DNA of 7,487 nucleotides from an uncultured Desulfobulbus sp. (GTDB lineage Bacteria > Desulfobacterota > Desulfobulbia > Desulfobulbales > Desulfobulbaceae), in assembly GCA_946539945.1 (NCBI GenBank), contig CAMNHX010000072.1, forward strand, positions 1 to 7,487, given 5' to 3'. Position numbers and translations under genes: made by a program. A model generated the notes under the pieces. It was not told where the DNA came from, did no database searches, and saw only the letters and a program-made list of their open reading frames with translations. How positions within the stretch are numbered: position 1 is the first letter of the stretch; each line of letters starts with the position of its first letter. This document shows positions 1-6,977 of this stretch, piece by piece.

Positions 1-54
1 AGGCTTTCCAGCGAAGCGGTGAAAGTAGTAAAAAGACAAAGCGGAAACGCTCTA
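1..54. mobile_element. Probable end of an insertion element, continuing left of the window
   Basis: Positions 32-54 are the inverted counterpart of 7436-7458, with 21 of 23 bases identical by hand alignment. Read inward from the outer edge, both begin TA followed by GAGCGTTTCCG. This suggests a terminal inverted repeat whose outer flank is a TA target. That arrangement is known for IS630/Tc1-mariner-type elements, but the family assignment is inference. Inside the repeat, one plus-strand frame reads six codons to a TGA at 20-22, which could be the 3' end of a transposase, but six codons cannot prove it. The element body is outside the window. Alternatively this is a non-autonomous repeat (MITE) or a dispersed intergenic repeat. 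Confidence 0.5.
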
Positions 55-78
55 GGCGGGGGAGGATGTCAAGTGCAG

Positions 79-121
79 AAAAAAGGCAGGCGGGTCCCCA
101 TACTTCAGAGCCGCGCCTGCC
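79..121 (-). terminator. Intrinsic terminator of the transketolase gene
   Basis: On the minus strand, an 8-bp GC-rich stem (GGCAGGCG at 121-114 pairing with CGCCTGCC at 92-85) is followed directly by six T residues (84-79). It begins 20 bases past the stop codon of the minus-strand transketolase gene. This is the classical rho-independent layout, although the loop is rather long at about 21 bases. Confidence 0.8.
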
Positions 122-140
122 AGAACAAAGTGGGCATGGT

Positions 141-2033
141 TCAACGCCCCAGCAGCTTCAACACTCGCCTTTTGATGTCCAGCGGCGTCAGGCCCTGATT
201 GTCAACCTGTTCACCCAATCCGCCGCGCCCCTGCCGCGCAGAACCCAGATACCCGTACTTTGGCGCAAAACCGCGCTCCAGAAGCCAAGCTCCAAAGCGC
301 AGACCCAAGCCGGTTTTCTGGTTCTGGGACTCCACCACCAGAACAGCCGCGCTCCTGCCCAGTCGCGCCAGCATCTCCTCATCCACCACATTCAGCACTG
401 GCTTGTTGATCAGGCCCACGGACAGCCCTTCAGCCCGCAGCTCTTCCACCGCGTGCAGGCAGCGGTAGAGCATTTCGCCGTAGCTCACCACAAAGCAGTC
501 CACACCCTCGCGGATAACCTCGTCCCGCTCTGGTTGGAACTGATAGCCCTCACCAAAGAAGCGGGTCCCGTCCTCCTTCAGGATGAAAGGAGTAGCCGAG
601 CGCGTGGAGTAGATGAAGCGCAGACCCGGTTGCCAGAACACGGTCTCCAGCACAGCCCGCAGTTGCAGGGCATCTGCGGGGAAGTAGAGGCGCGTGGTGT
701 CGCCTTCAGCCAGCCCGTTGTCGGCAAAGAAATTGTTGATGCCAAAATGGCAGGTATTGTCCGCCATCTCGTCCACGCCAGAATGGGAAAAATGCGCCAG
801 CACGTTGGCCTGATTCAGCCGCGCCATGGTGATTTCCGAAATCACCATCTCCTGGAAGGCGGCAAAGGTCCCGAAAATGCCCTGGCGTCCTGGCTCACTG
901 CCAAAGCCGGCAGCCACGGAGAAATTGTTGCGCTCCATGATGCCACCGTTCACGTACAGGTTGGGAAATGCCTTGCGGATGTGGTGCAGACCGCAAGAAC
1001 CTTCCAGATCCGAATCCACCACCAGGACCCGGCTTTCCGGGTTGCTCTCCCTTTTCAGCAGGTCGACCACAACCTTGCCGAACTCATCGCGGACCTTGGC
1101 TGTCTCGCTGCTGCTGCCCAAAAACGCTGTTTTGGCGGCCTTGTCCGGCTTCTGCTGCAAGACTGCGGCAGCCTCTGGCCGCCCCTGCGCCTTCAGGTAG
1201 GCAACAGCCAGGTCCACGGCAATCACGTCATGACCCTTGGACGTGCCCTCAATACCCTCCACCCCAGGAGCCATGCAGCGATGCACAACCACGGCCACTG
1301 GCCCGGCAGTGGTGACAGCCTTCTGGATGCAGGTGTAGAGTTCGCGCAGGTTTTCGCCGTCGCAGGAGAGTACGGCAAGCCCGTGTCCGGTCAGGGTCTT
1401 GGCCAGATCATAACCACCCATATACTCTTCCGGATGGCCTGCAATGGTGACGTTATTGTTGTCCAGAAGCAGCTTGACGTTCAGGTTGCGGGCCACGGCG
1501 TAGCGCGCTGCTTCGGCGTCGTCGCCCTCCTGCTGTGAGCCGTCGCTGCCAAAGAGGAAGACGGTCTTGCCCGGATTGGCCTCTGCCACGCCGTTGACAT
1601 AGCTCCACAGGTGTCCCAGACGGCCTGAACTGAAGAACACGCCCCCGGAGCCGTGGCGCTCCGGATGGCCGTACAGACCGTGCTTGTACTCGCGATAGTG
1701 CAGCAGCGAGTCTGCAGGCGCATGGCCGTTCAGCACGGCCATGAGGTACTGCATGGCAACCCGGTGTCCTGCCTCGTCAAAGAGCACGGGAAAGCAGGTT
1801 TTCGAAGCCTTGCAAAAGGCGTTGGCGATCAGGGCTTCCGGGATGATGTCATAAGCGCCGCCCGTGTGACCGCCCAGTCCCTTGGTGTTGGCCAGCGCGG
1901 TAAAAAAGACCAGAGAGTCGCGGGCCAGCCGCACGTTGTACACAAGGTCCTCGTGCTGGGCCTCGGACAGTGCGGCATCCAGCGGGGAAAAGGCAAGAGG
2001 GCGAAACTGGGCAAGATCAAAGGGAAAGGACAT
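141..2033 (-). CDS. Transketolase-family thiamine diphosphate enzyme (divergent)
   Basis: This encodes a 630-residue protein with the full transketolase layout. The N-terminal thiamine-diphosphate-binding domain has GGHTGG at 54-59, a cofactor motif GSDGSQQEG at 162-170 and DNNN at 191-194. A pyrimidine-binding domain spans about 315-485 and carries the conserved glutamate in GIMERNN (E367), which in this family activates the cofactor. A C-terminal domain spans about 505-630. Transketolases move two-carbon ketol units between sugar phosphates in the cytosolic pentose phosphate pathway. The cofactor motif has Ser where most members have Gly before Asp-Gly, and the active-site loops differ clearly from E. 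coli TktA, so the exact substrates are uncertain. An ATG at 2162 would add 43 residues, but they look non-coding. The chosen ATG at 2033 has GAGG six bases upstream and starts a typical N-terminus. The gene is monocistronic, followed by its own terminator and divergent from the membrane-protein gene. Confidence 0.88.
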   Translation of the reverse strand: MSFPFDLAQFRPLAFSPLDAALSEAQHEDLVYNVRLARDSLVFFTALANTKGLGGHTGGAYDIIPEALIANAFCKASKTCFPVLFDEAGHRVAMQYLMAVLNGHAPADSLLHYREYKHGLYGHPERHGSGGVFFSSGRLGHLWSYVNGVAEANPGKTVFLFGSDGSQQEGDDAEAARYAVARNLNVKLLLDNNNVTIAGHPEEYMGGYDLAKTLTGHGLAVLSCDGENLRELYTCIQKAVTTAGPVAVVVHRCMAPGVEGIEGTSKGHDVIAVDLAVAYLKAQGRPEAAAVLQQKPDKAAKTAFLGSSSETAKVRDEFGKVVVDLLKRESNPESRVLVVDSDLEGSCGLHHIRKAFPNLYVNGGIMERNNFSVAAGFGSEPGRQGIFGTFAAFQEMVISEITMARLNQANVLAHFSHSGVDEMADNTCHFGINNFFADNGLAEGDTTRLYFPADALQLRAVLETVFWQPGLRFIYSTRSATPFILKEDGTRFFGEGYQFQPERDEVIREGVDCFVVSYGEMLYRCLHAVEELRAEGLSVGLINKPVLNVVDEEMLARLGRSAAVLVVESQNQKTGLGLRFGAWLLERGFAPKYGYLGSARQGRGGLGEQVDNQGLTPLDIKRRVLKLLGR

Positions 2034-2039
2034 GATAAA

Positions 2040-2046
2040 CCTCAAG
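2040..2046 (-). promoter_or_regulatory. Ribosome binding site fixing the transketolase start
   Basis: The minus-strand sequence CTTGAGG (2046-2040) lies six bases before the ATG at 2033-2031. It supports this start over the in-frame ATG 129 bases upstream. Confidence 0.65.
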
Positions 2047-2064
2047 AGGATGATGGCATGAATG

Positions 2065-2082
2065 ACGCGGGCTGCCCCGCGT
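2065..2082 (-). other. Perfect hairpin in the transketolase leader
   Basis: The sequence ACGCGGG (2065-2071) pairs perfectly with CCCGCGT (2076-2082) around a four-base loop, about 30 bases upstream of the transketolase start. The minus strand has no T-run after it, so it is not an intrinsic terminator. It could be an operator dyad or a leader structure. The rest of the 231-base divergent region shows no clear strong promoter. Confidence 0.35.
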
Positions 2083-2167
2083 TTCCAGGCCAACAAGTAC
2101 CAGATGGACGTATGGGGGCGCAAGGAAGAATCCGGGTTTTCGCGCCTGCTGTCCGGGCGCATTCTTC

Positions 2168-2196
2168 TTGCTTTTTACCGGGGCTGTCGCCATAGT
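2168..2196 (+). promoter_or_regulatory. Weak candidate promoter for the plus-strand cluster
   Basis: A possible -35 TTGCTT (2168-2173) and -10 CATAGT (2191-2196) are separated by 17 bases, about 70 bases upstream of the membrane-protein gene. The -10 matches consensus at 4 of 6 positions and the -35 at 3 of 6. The spacing is ideal but the match is weak. Confidence 0.22.
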
Positions 2197-2264
2197 AGGC
2201 AAGGTTTGCGCTGTTCTCTGGCCCGGCAAGTGCGCCCGCGCAGGATTCCCGGCAAAGAGGATGT

Positions 2265-2942
2265 ATGGTCTGGCTGTTTGTGTCTTGTCTGATAGGCTCT
2301 GTGCTGGCGTGGTTTCTGGCAAACAGGGTGTTCATGATTATAGCCCTCTTGCTCTGGGGCAGTTATTACATTGCGGCGATATATCAGACCTTCAGCCGTC
2401 CGGTGGATATTCCCCTGCTGCTGTTTGCATTCAGTTGCTCCGCCCTGCCCTGTGGGCTGCTGTTGATGTTTATGGAATGGGACTACCACATGAGACGGCA
2501 GGTTGAAGCTCAAGCCTGGAATATCGTGCAGGCACGCCTTGCAGAGAGAAAAACCTTGCCTGCCCTGGATCTTGTCTGGCGCTGCCGTGTGCGGCAAGAG
2601 GATATTCCTAACGCCCTTGCCATCATTGAGGGCATGGCCCGGATCTTGAGCGGAGGCAAAAACAAACTATGTCCCACTGACTCTCTCCTTGCCCTGATCC
2701 GCATCAAAACAGCAGACTTGCTTCCTGAACAGGAAAAACTCCTGAAGTGGAGCAGCTATAAAGAATTTGAATGGATATGGACCCATGATGGAGAACTGGC
2801 CGAATTCTTCGAGTCGCGCATCCGGTATGATCAATGGGACAAACCCTTGTACGACGATGATCTGGAAGATTTTCTCTTCACCGCATCGATCTGTGAACTG
2901 CTGAACACCTTTGCGCCCCTCTTTGGCGCAGAGCAAGCCTGA
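2265..2942 (+). CDS. Membrane protein of unknown function, three N-terminal helices
   Basis: This 225-residue protein is not one I recognise. Three hydrophobic stretches (about residues 2-19, 22-40 and 49-70) fill the N-terminal third. A basic patch (HMRRQ, 75-79) follows the third helix, which places the remaining 150 residues in the cytoplasm by the positive-inside rule. The soluble part has a long amphipathic opening, is rich in Trp and acidic residues, and has an Asp/Glu cluster at 197-202 (YDDDLE at 196-201). No catalytic motif is apparent. The ATG at 2265 follows AAGAGG (2255-2260) after a short four-base gap. It lies about 50 bases upstream of the CorC-type gene on the same strand and is probably cotranscribed with it and lnt. 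An envelope role is suggested only by this context. Its base composition looks a little less GC-rich than its neighbours. Confidence 0.75.
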   Translation: MVWLFVSCLIGSVLAWFLANRVFMIIALLLWGSYYIAAIYQTFSRPVDIPLLLFAFSCSALPCGLLLMFMEWDYHMRRQVEAQAWNIVQARLAERKTLPALDLVWRCRVRQEDIPNALAIIEGMARILSGGKNKLCPTDSLLALIRIKTADLLPEQEKLLKWSSYKEFEWIWTHDGELAEFFESRIRYDQWDKPLYDDDLEDFLFTASICELLNTFAPLFGAEQA

Positions 2943-2978
2943 ATTTTCACCCGCCCCGACGAACCAATCAAAAACTAT

Positions 2979-2982
2979 GGAG
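2979..2982 (+). promoter_or_regulatory. Ribosome binding site choosing the CBS-protein start
   Basis: GGAG at 2979-2982 is nine bases before the ATG at 2992. It overlaps the alternative ATG at 2977, which itself has no purine-rich site upstream. The later start is therefore preferred. Confidence 0.5.
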
Positions 2983-2991
2983 CTACCCTAC

Positions 2992-3903
2992 ATGGAGCAG
3001 GAAGAACCCCATTCTCCCGACCCCAGTCCCCATCCCCTTGCCACTGTGGAAGAGGAAGGCAGCGGCAAATCCCTTTTGAACCGCGTGCGAGGCATGTTCG
3101 GCCTGCGGGCCACGCCCGACACCACCGAGGAACTGGAGCAGGAAATCCAGGGGCTTCTGGAAGAAGGCGAGGAACAGGGACTCATCAGCGCCCACGAAGA
3201 GCAGCTTATCACCTCCATTTTCGACTTCCGGGAAACCCGGGCCTCGGAAATCATGACACCTACTGCGGAAATCGTGGCCGCAGAACGCGGCACGCCCATC
3301 CCGGATCTGGTCAAGCTCATTGCCAAAGAGGGCTATACCCGCATCCCCATTTACAAAGATACCCTGGACCATGTGCTGGGTGTGCTGCACGCCAAAGACC
3401 TGCTGCAAGTCTGCGGCTGCGCTGAAGGGCAACAGTCCAAAAGCATTGAAGACCTGATCAAGCCCGTGTCCTTTGTGGCGGAAAGCAAGCCCATCACTGA
3501 ACTGTTGCGCGAGTTCCAGACCAATAAAACCCATATGGCCCTGGTTACGGACGAGTTTGGCGATGTGCGCGGTCTGATTACCCTGGAAGACGTTCTGGAA
3601 GAGATCGTGGGCGAGATCGACGACGAGTACGATACAGACGACAACGAACTCAAGGTGGTGGACGATCACACCATCATCGTTGATGCCAAGGTTGACGTGG
3701 AAGAGGTGGACCAGCACTTCGGGCTTGAACTGCCCAGGGGACCCTATGAGTCCATTGGTGGCTTCATTACCCACAGACTGGGCAGGGTACCGGAAACTGG
3801 CGTCATGCTTCAGGAAGGTCCGCTCAACTTCAAGGTTCTGGGTGCGGATGCCCGGCGGGTCAAGTCTGTGCGCATCACCAGAAACCAGAGTGGGCAAACG
3901 TGA
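2992..3903 (+). CDS. CorC/YbeX-type CBS-domain protein
   Basis: This 303-residue soluble protein has a paired CBS domain at about 84-208 and a C-terminal CorC/HlyC transporter-associated domain at about 220-298. Hallmarks are EIMTP at 86-90, RIPIY at 117-121, the second-CBS run ITLEDVLEEIVGEIDDEYD (196-214) and GGFI at 256-259. It lacks the N-terminal DUF21 membrane region of the large hemolysin C-like proteins, so it matches E. coli CorC/YbeX in layout and size (292 residues there). CorC was linked to magnesium/cobalt efflux, and CBS pairs usually bind adenine nucleotides; the actual role here is unknown. The ATG at 2992 is chosen because GGAG (2979-2982) sits nine bases upstream. The ATG at 2977 has no such site but would add only five residues. 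The stop overlaps the lnt start, as in the conserved ybeX-lnt pairing. Confidence 0.87.
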   Translation: MEQEEPHSPDPSPHPLATVEEEGSGKSLLNRVRGMFGLRATPDTTEELEQEIQGLLEEGEEQGLISAHEEQLITSIFDFRETRASEIMTPTAEIVAAERGTPIPDLVKLIAKEGYTRIPIYKDTLDHVLGVLHAKDLLQVCGCAEGQQSKSIEDLIKPVSFVAESKPITELLREFQTNKTHMALVTDEFGDVRGLITLEDVLEEIVGEIDDEYDTDDNELKVVDDHTIIVDAKVDVEEVDQHFGLELPRGPYESIGGFITHRLGRVPETGVMLQEGPLNFKVLGADARRVKSVRITRNQSGQT

Positions 3904-5675
3904 CAGGCCCAAGCCTTTGGGGCGTTCCTCCGCCTGCGTATTCAACCGGGTTGCCTGTGCAGGGTGTTGTCAACCGCCCTGTGGAACAAGACAGCAGCCA
4001 GGCAGCAGAACAGCAAACGCCAACCGCCTCACCAGCCAGACAGGCGCTGTATGCCCTGACCTGCGCCCTGCTCTCCGCCCTGCTGCTCAACGTGGCCATG
4101 CCCGGACTGGCCGCGTGGCGGGGACAGGCCCTGCTCTTGCCCTGCTGTCTCTGCCCGTTGCTGCTGGCAGTCCGGCTCTGGCCCCGCTGGGCTGCCCTTG
4201 CCGGACTGCTCTTCGGAGTGAGCGCGTATTGCGGTCAACTCAACTGGATCGTCATTGTGCTGGGGCGCTACGGCGGACTGCCGCCCTGGTTGAGCTGGCC
4301 CGCACTCCTGCTCCTGTCCTTCTATATGGCGCTCTACAGCATGAGCTTTTGCCTGCTGCTCTCCTGGATACGCCGGGGCGTGGAGGCGAGGCGTTCTCCC
4401 CATGCCCTTGCCCTGGCGCTTTGGACGCCGCCTGTGGTCTGGACCGGTCTGGATGCCCTGCGCGGCGTGCTGTTCACCGGCTTTCCCTGGATGGACCTGG
4501 GCTATGGTCTGTTCCGCACACCCTTTCTGCTCCTGCCTGCGGATCTGGGCGGACACCATCTGCTGACCTTTGCCCTGGTACTCTGCAATGCAGCGTTGGC
4601 CCTGACCCTGCACGCACTCTGCGCCCATGTGCCACGACGCAAGGCGCTGATGCCTTTGGCCACTGCAGCTCTCTTTCTGGCCCTGCTGACCGGCTACAGC
4701 CTCATGCGACTGATGGCAGACAAGGCGGAAATTGCTGAGGCGTCACATATCCATGTGGGTTTTGTGCAGGGCAATATCAGCCAGGACCTCAAGTGGACCG
4801 AGGCTTTCAAGCAGGAAACCCTGACTCGCTATCTGCGGCTCTCTGCGGGGCTGGTGGAAGACGGTGACGTGGATCTGGTGGTCTGGCCGGAAACCGCCCT
4901 GCCCTTTTACCCGCAAGACGATCCGCTGACCTGGCGCGTGGTTGCCTTTGCCGCCAAGGGGCCGCAACTGCTCCTTGGTGCGCCGCTCTATCAGGTGGAG
5001 GAAAACCGGGAAGGCCAAATTGTGCGCCACTTCAACGGTGCGCTCCTTTTGGGGCGCGACGGGCAGGTTCTGGGATCGTACCACAAGCAGCACCTGGTTC
5101 CCTTTGGCGAATACATCCCCTTGAAAGAACTGCTCTTCTTTCTGGAACCCCTGGTAGTGAACATCGGCAATTTCGCGCCCGGACTCCAGTCCGGGCCTTT
5201 GGCCCCAGAGGGCAACGCCCTGCGCCCCGGTCTGCTCATCTGTTACGAGTCCGTGTTTCCGGCCATTGCCCAGAAAAGCACGGCGCAAGGGGCCAATCTT
5301 TTGGTAAACCTCACCAACGACGCTTGGTACGGGTACTCTTCTGCGCCAGTGCAGTCGCTGGCCATGACCGTGCTGCGGGCAGTGGAAAACCGGCGCGCCC
5401 TGGTGCGGGCCGCAAACACCGGCATCAGCGGCTTTGTGGATCCCTTGGGCCGTATCCGCGGCGAAACCCCGCTCTTTACCGAGCTTGCCGCCACAGAACG
5501 CCTGCCCCTGATCCGCTCCAGAACCCTGTTCAGCCGGGGTGGGCACGCCTTTGGCTTTTTCTGCGCCCTGCTCATTCTGCCCCTGCTCACGCCGCTCCTC
5601 TTTGCCCGCCTCGACCGGCGTCTGCAAAAAAACCGCATTCTAGGGCGCTTTCTTGGCGGCGCAGGCAATCCTTGA
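3900..5675 (+). CDS. lnt: Apolipoprotein N-acyltransferase Lnt
   Basis: Lnt is an inner-membrane enzyme that transfers an acyl chain from phospholipid to the N-terminal cysteine of apolipoproteins, the last step of lipoprotein maturation. The 591-residue product has several hydrophobic segments between about 48 and 270, a periplasmic carbon-nitrogen hydrolase domain (about 284-535) and a final membrane helix (about 551-569). The catalytic triad is visible: E331 in WPETALP, K396 in YHKQHLVPFGEY and C448 in ICYES. E404 matches the additional essential glutamate of the E. coli enzyme (512 residues). The GTG start overlaps the upstream stop (GTGA), so translation is probably coupled to the CBS gene. 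The first 45 or so residues form a hydrophilic Pro/Gln/Ser/Ala-rich extension before the first helix. A later start, for example the TTG at 3951 or the GTG at 3981, cannot be excluded. Confidence 0.95.
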   Translation: MTGPSLWGVPPPAYSTGLPVQGVVNRPVEQDSSQAAEQQTPTASPARQALYALTCALLSALLLNVAMPGLAAWRGQALLLPCCLCPLLLAVRLWPRWAALAGLLFGVSAYCGQLNWIVIVLGRYGGLPPWLSWPALLLLSFYMALYSMSFCLLLSWIRRGVEARRSPHALALALWTPPVVWTGLDALRGVLFTGFPWMDLGYGLFRTPFLLLPADLGGHHLLTFALVLCNAALALTLHALCAHVPRRKALMPLATAALFLALLTGYSLMRLMADKAEIAEASHIHVGFVQGNISQDLKWTEAFKQETLTRYLRLSAGLVEDGDVDLVVWPETALPFYPQDDPLTWRVVAFAAKGPQLLLGAPLYQVEENREGQIVRHFNGALLLGRDGQVLGSYHKQHLVPFGEYIPLKELLFFLEPLVVNIGNFAPGLQSGPLAPEGNALRPGLLICYESVFPAIAQKSTAQGANLLVNLTNDAWYGYSSAPVQSLAMTVLRAVENRRALVRAANTGISGFVDPLGRIRGETPLFTELAATERLPLIRSRTLFSRGGHAFGFFCALLILPLLTPLLFARLDRRLQKNRILGRFLGGAGNP

Positions 5676-5701
5676 CGCGCTGCCGCGCTTCTGTTTATAT
5701 G
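5672..5701 (+). promoter_or_regulatory. Candidate prfB promoter overlapping the lnt stop
   Basis: TTGACG (5672-5677, 5 of 6 consensus positions) and TATATG (5696-5701, 4 of 6) are separated by 18 bases. Transcription would start near 5708, at the foot of the hairpin that appears to terminate the upstream operon. No better promoter is visible between that hairpin and prfB. Confidence 0.4.
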
Positions 5702-5707
5702 CCCCTG

Positions 5708-5728
5708 CCTGCATTTTTGCAGGTTTTT
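5708..5728 (+). terminator. Intrinsic terminator after lnt
   Basis: CCTGCA (5708-5713) and TGCAGG (5718-5723) form a perfect 6-bp stem around a TTTT loop, followed by five T residues (5724-5728). It lies 33 bases after the lnt stop. The stem is short, so termination may be partial, leaving some read-through into prfB. Confidence 0.65.
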
Positions 5729-5747
5729 CCTTTGTCACCCGCTTTCT

Positions 5748-5753
5748 AGGAGG
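5748..5753 (+). promoter_or_regulatory. Strong ribosome binding site of prfB
   Basis: A perfect AGGAGG lies seven bases before the ATG at 5761. It fixes the start of the short 28-codon first reading frame that ends at the regulatory TGA. Confidence 0.8.
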
Positions 5754-5760
5754 TTGGATT

Positions 5761-6871
5761 ATGGCAGACATCACTGAAGCTTCGGAACCCAAACAGCTTC
5801 TTGCAAACCTCAAGGGCAAAATGCTGGCCCTGAAGGAGCATCTTTGACTTGGATAACAAGCGCGAACAGATAGAACTTCTGGAACGCCAGAGCCTTAGCC
5901 CCGGCTTCTGGGACGATCAGGAAAAGGCGACCAAGGTACAGCAGGAACTGGGCCGTTTGCAGGACGTGGTCAGCGTGTGGGACAGGAACTGGCAAGAGCT
6001 TGACGATGCGGATATGCTCCTGGACATGGCCCTTGAGGAAAAGGACGAGTCCAGCTTCCAGGATGTGGTGGCCAGTCTGGACGAGTTGCGCAAGCGCGTG
6101 GATACCGTGGAACTGGAATGTATGTTTTCCGGCGAACACGACGCCAAGAACGCCATTCTGACCATTCACGCGGGCGCAGGCGGAACCGAGGCCATGGACT
6201 GGGTGGGGATGCTCATGCGCATGTACCTGCGCTGGGCGGAAATCCACGAGTTCAAGACCGATATTCTGGACCTGCTTCCCGGCGAAGAGGCCGGAACCAA
6301 GAGTGTGGCCATGTTGATCAAGGGCAAGCACGCCTACGGGCTTTTGCGCTCCGAACTGGGTATCCACCGACTGGTGCGCATCTCGCCCTTTGACGCCAGT
6401 GGCAGGCGGCACACCTCCTTTGCCTCGGTCATGGTTATGCCGGAACTGGACGACAGCGTCAACATCACCATTGACGAGAAGGACATCCGGGTGGATACCT
6501 ACCGGGCACAGGGTTCAGGTGGTCAGCACGTGAACAAGACCGACTCCGCCATTCGCATCACCCATTTTCCGACTGGTATTGTGGTCCAGTGCCAGAACGA
6601 GCGTTCCCAGCACAGCAACCGGAGCATGGCCATGAAGATGCTCATGGCCCGACTCTATGAGCTGGATCAGGAAGAAAAGATGAAGGCCCAGGAAAACCTG
6701 CAGGGCGACAAGAAGGACATTGCCTGGGGCAGCCAGATACGGTCCTACGTCTTGCAGCCCTACCAGCAGATCACGGATCACCGGACTGGTCTGAAGGCGG
6801 GCAATGTGGATGCAGTGCTGGACGGCGAACTGGACAGTTTCATCCGCGCCTGGCTGCTCTGGCGAGGCTGA
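5761..6871 (+). CDS. prfB: Peptide chain release factor 2, made by programmed +1 frameshift
   Basis: RF2 recognises UGA and UAA stop codons on the ribosome and triggers release of the finished protein. The gene is read as 28 codons from the ATG at 5761, then shifts +1 at the CTT-TGA site (the T at 5845 is skipped) and continues from GAC at 5846 to the TGA at 6869-6871. The product is about 369 residues, against 365 in E. coli. Visible marks are SPGFWDD just after the shift, the stop-codon-reading tripeptide SPF (208-210), and the catalytic GGQ (253-255) in GSGGQHVNKTDSAIR. The position matching residue 246 of E. coli RF2 is Ala, as in most bacteria, rather than the Thr of strain K-12. The real product needs the frameshift. 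An ORF caller that starts at the TTG at 5849 loses the N-terminus. Synthesis is self-limiting: plentiful RF2 terminates at the internal UGA, and scarcity favours the shift. Confidence 0.96.
5833..5848 (+). promoter_or_regulatory. RF2 programmed frameshift signal
   Basis: An internal Shine-Dalgarno AAGGAG (5833-5838) stands three bases before CTT (5842-5844), followed by in-frame TGA (5845-5847) and C (5848). The order, the three-base spacing and the weak UGA-C stop context match the known E. coli prfB signal. All elements appear intact. Confidence 0.95.
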
Positions 6872-6916
6872 AAGGGCTGTTCTGCGGAGGCGCTGAACAA
6901 CCATTGTGCCGCAAGA

Positions 6917-6946
6917 GGGGGCAGACACGCACGAGCGGCTGTCCCC
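6917..6946 (+). other. Hairpin downstream of prfB
   Basis: GGGGGCAG (6917-6924) can pair with CTGTCCCC (6939-6946) through eight pairs, one of them G-U, around a 14-base loop. A competing GCCGC/GCGGC pairing (6909-6913 with 6935-6939) overlaps it. There is no T-run afterwards, so it is not a standard intrinsic terminator, although it lies where one for prfB would be expected. The rest of 6872-6977 holds nothing else recognisable. Confidence 0.3.
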
Positions 6947-6977
6947 TATCGTGAGACAGCAGAAAAGAAAAATCACA

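Noticed and set aside
66..1538. A 490-codon plus-strand open frame opposite the transketolase gene
   Set aside because: It is antisense to a clearly coding gene. The translation is His/Gln/Leu-rich with no domain, which is typical of a shadow frame in GC-rich DNA.
2034..2162. N-terminal extension of the transketolase to an ATG at 2162
   Set aside because: The 43 added residues do not look like family sequence, and a good ribosome binding site precedes the internal ATG at 2033.
2222..2255. Direct repeat CCCGGCAA at 2222-2229 and 2248-2255, possible operator
   Set aside because: Eight bases repeated once in GC-rich DNA is not enough to claim a binding site.
2983..3945. A 320-codon minus-strand open frame opposite the CBS-domain gene
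   Set aside because: The plus strand carries recognisable CBS and CorC motifs. The antisense translation resembles no family and has no ribosome binding site support.
3680..4738. A 352-codon plus-strand frame across the CBS gene and the start of lnt
   Set aside because: It is out of frame with both recognised genes. Its Ala/Arg/Pro/Cys-rich translation is a GC-bias artefact.
4743..5627. A 294-codon minus-strand frame opposite the Lnt hydrolase domain
   Set aside because: The Lnt catalytic residues lie on the plus strand. The antisense product is low-complexity Gly/Gln-rich.
6906..6977. Extension of the EcoRV-like gene upstream to a non-ATG start at 6906
   Set aside because: The added codons come from GC-rich sequence with a hairpin and have no counterpart in EcoRV, whereas the ATG at 6978 starts close to the expected position.
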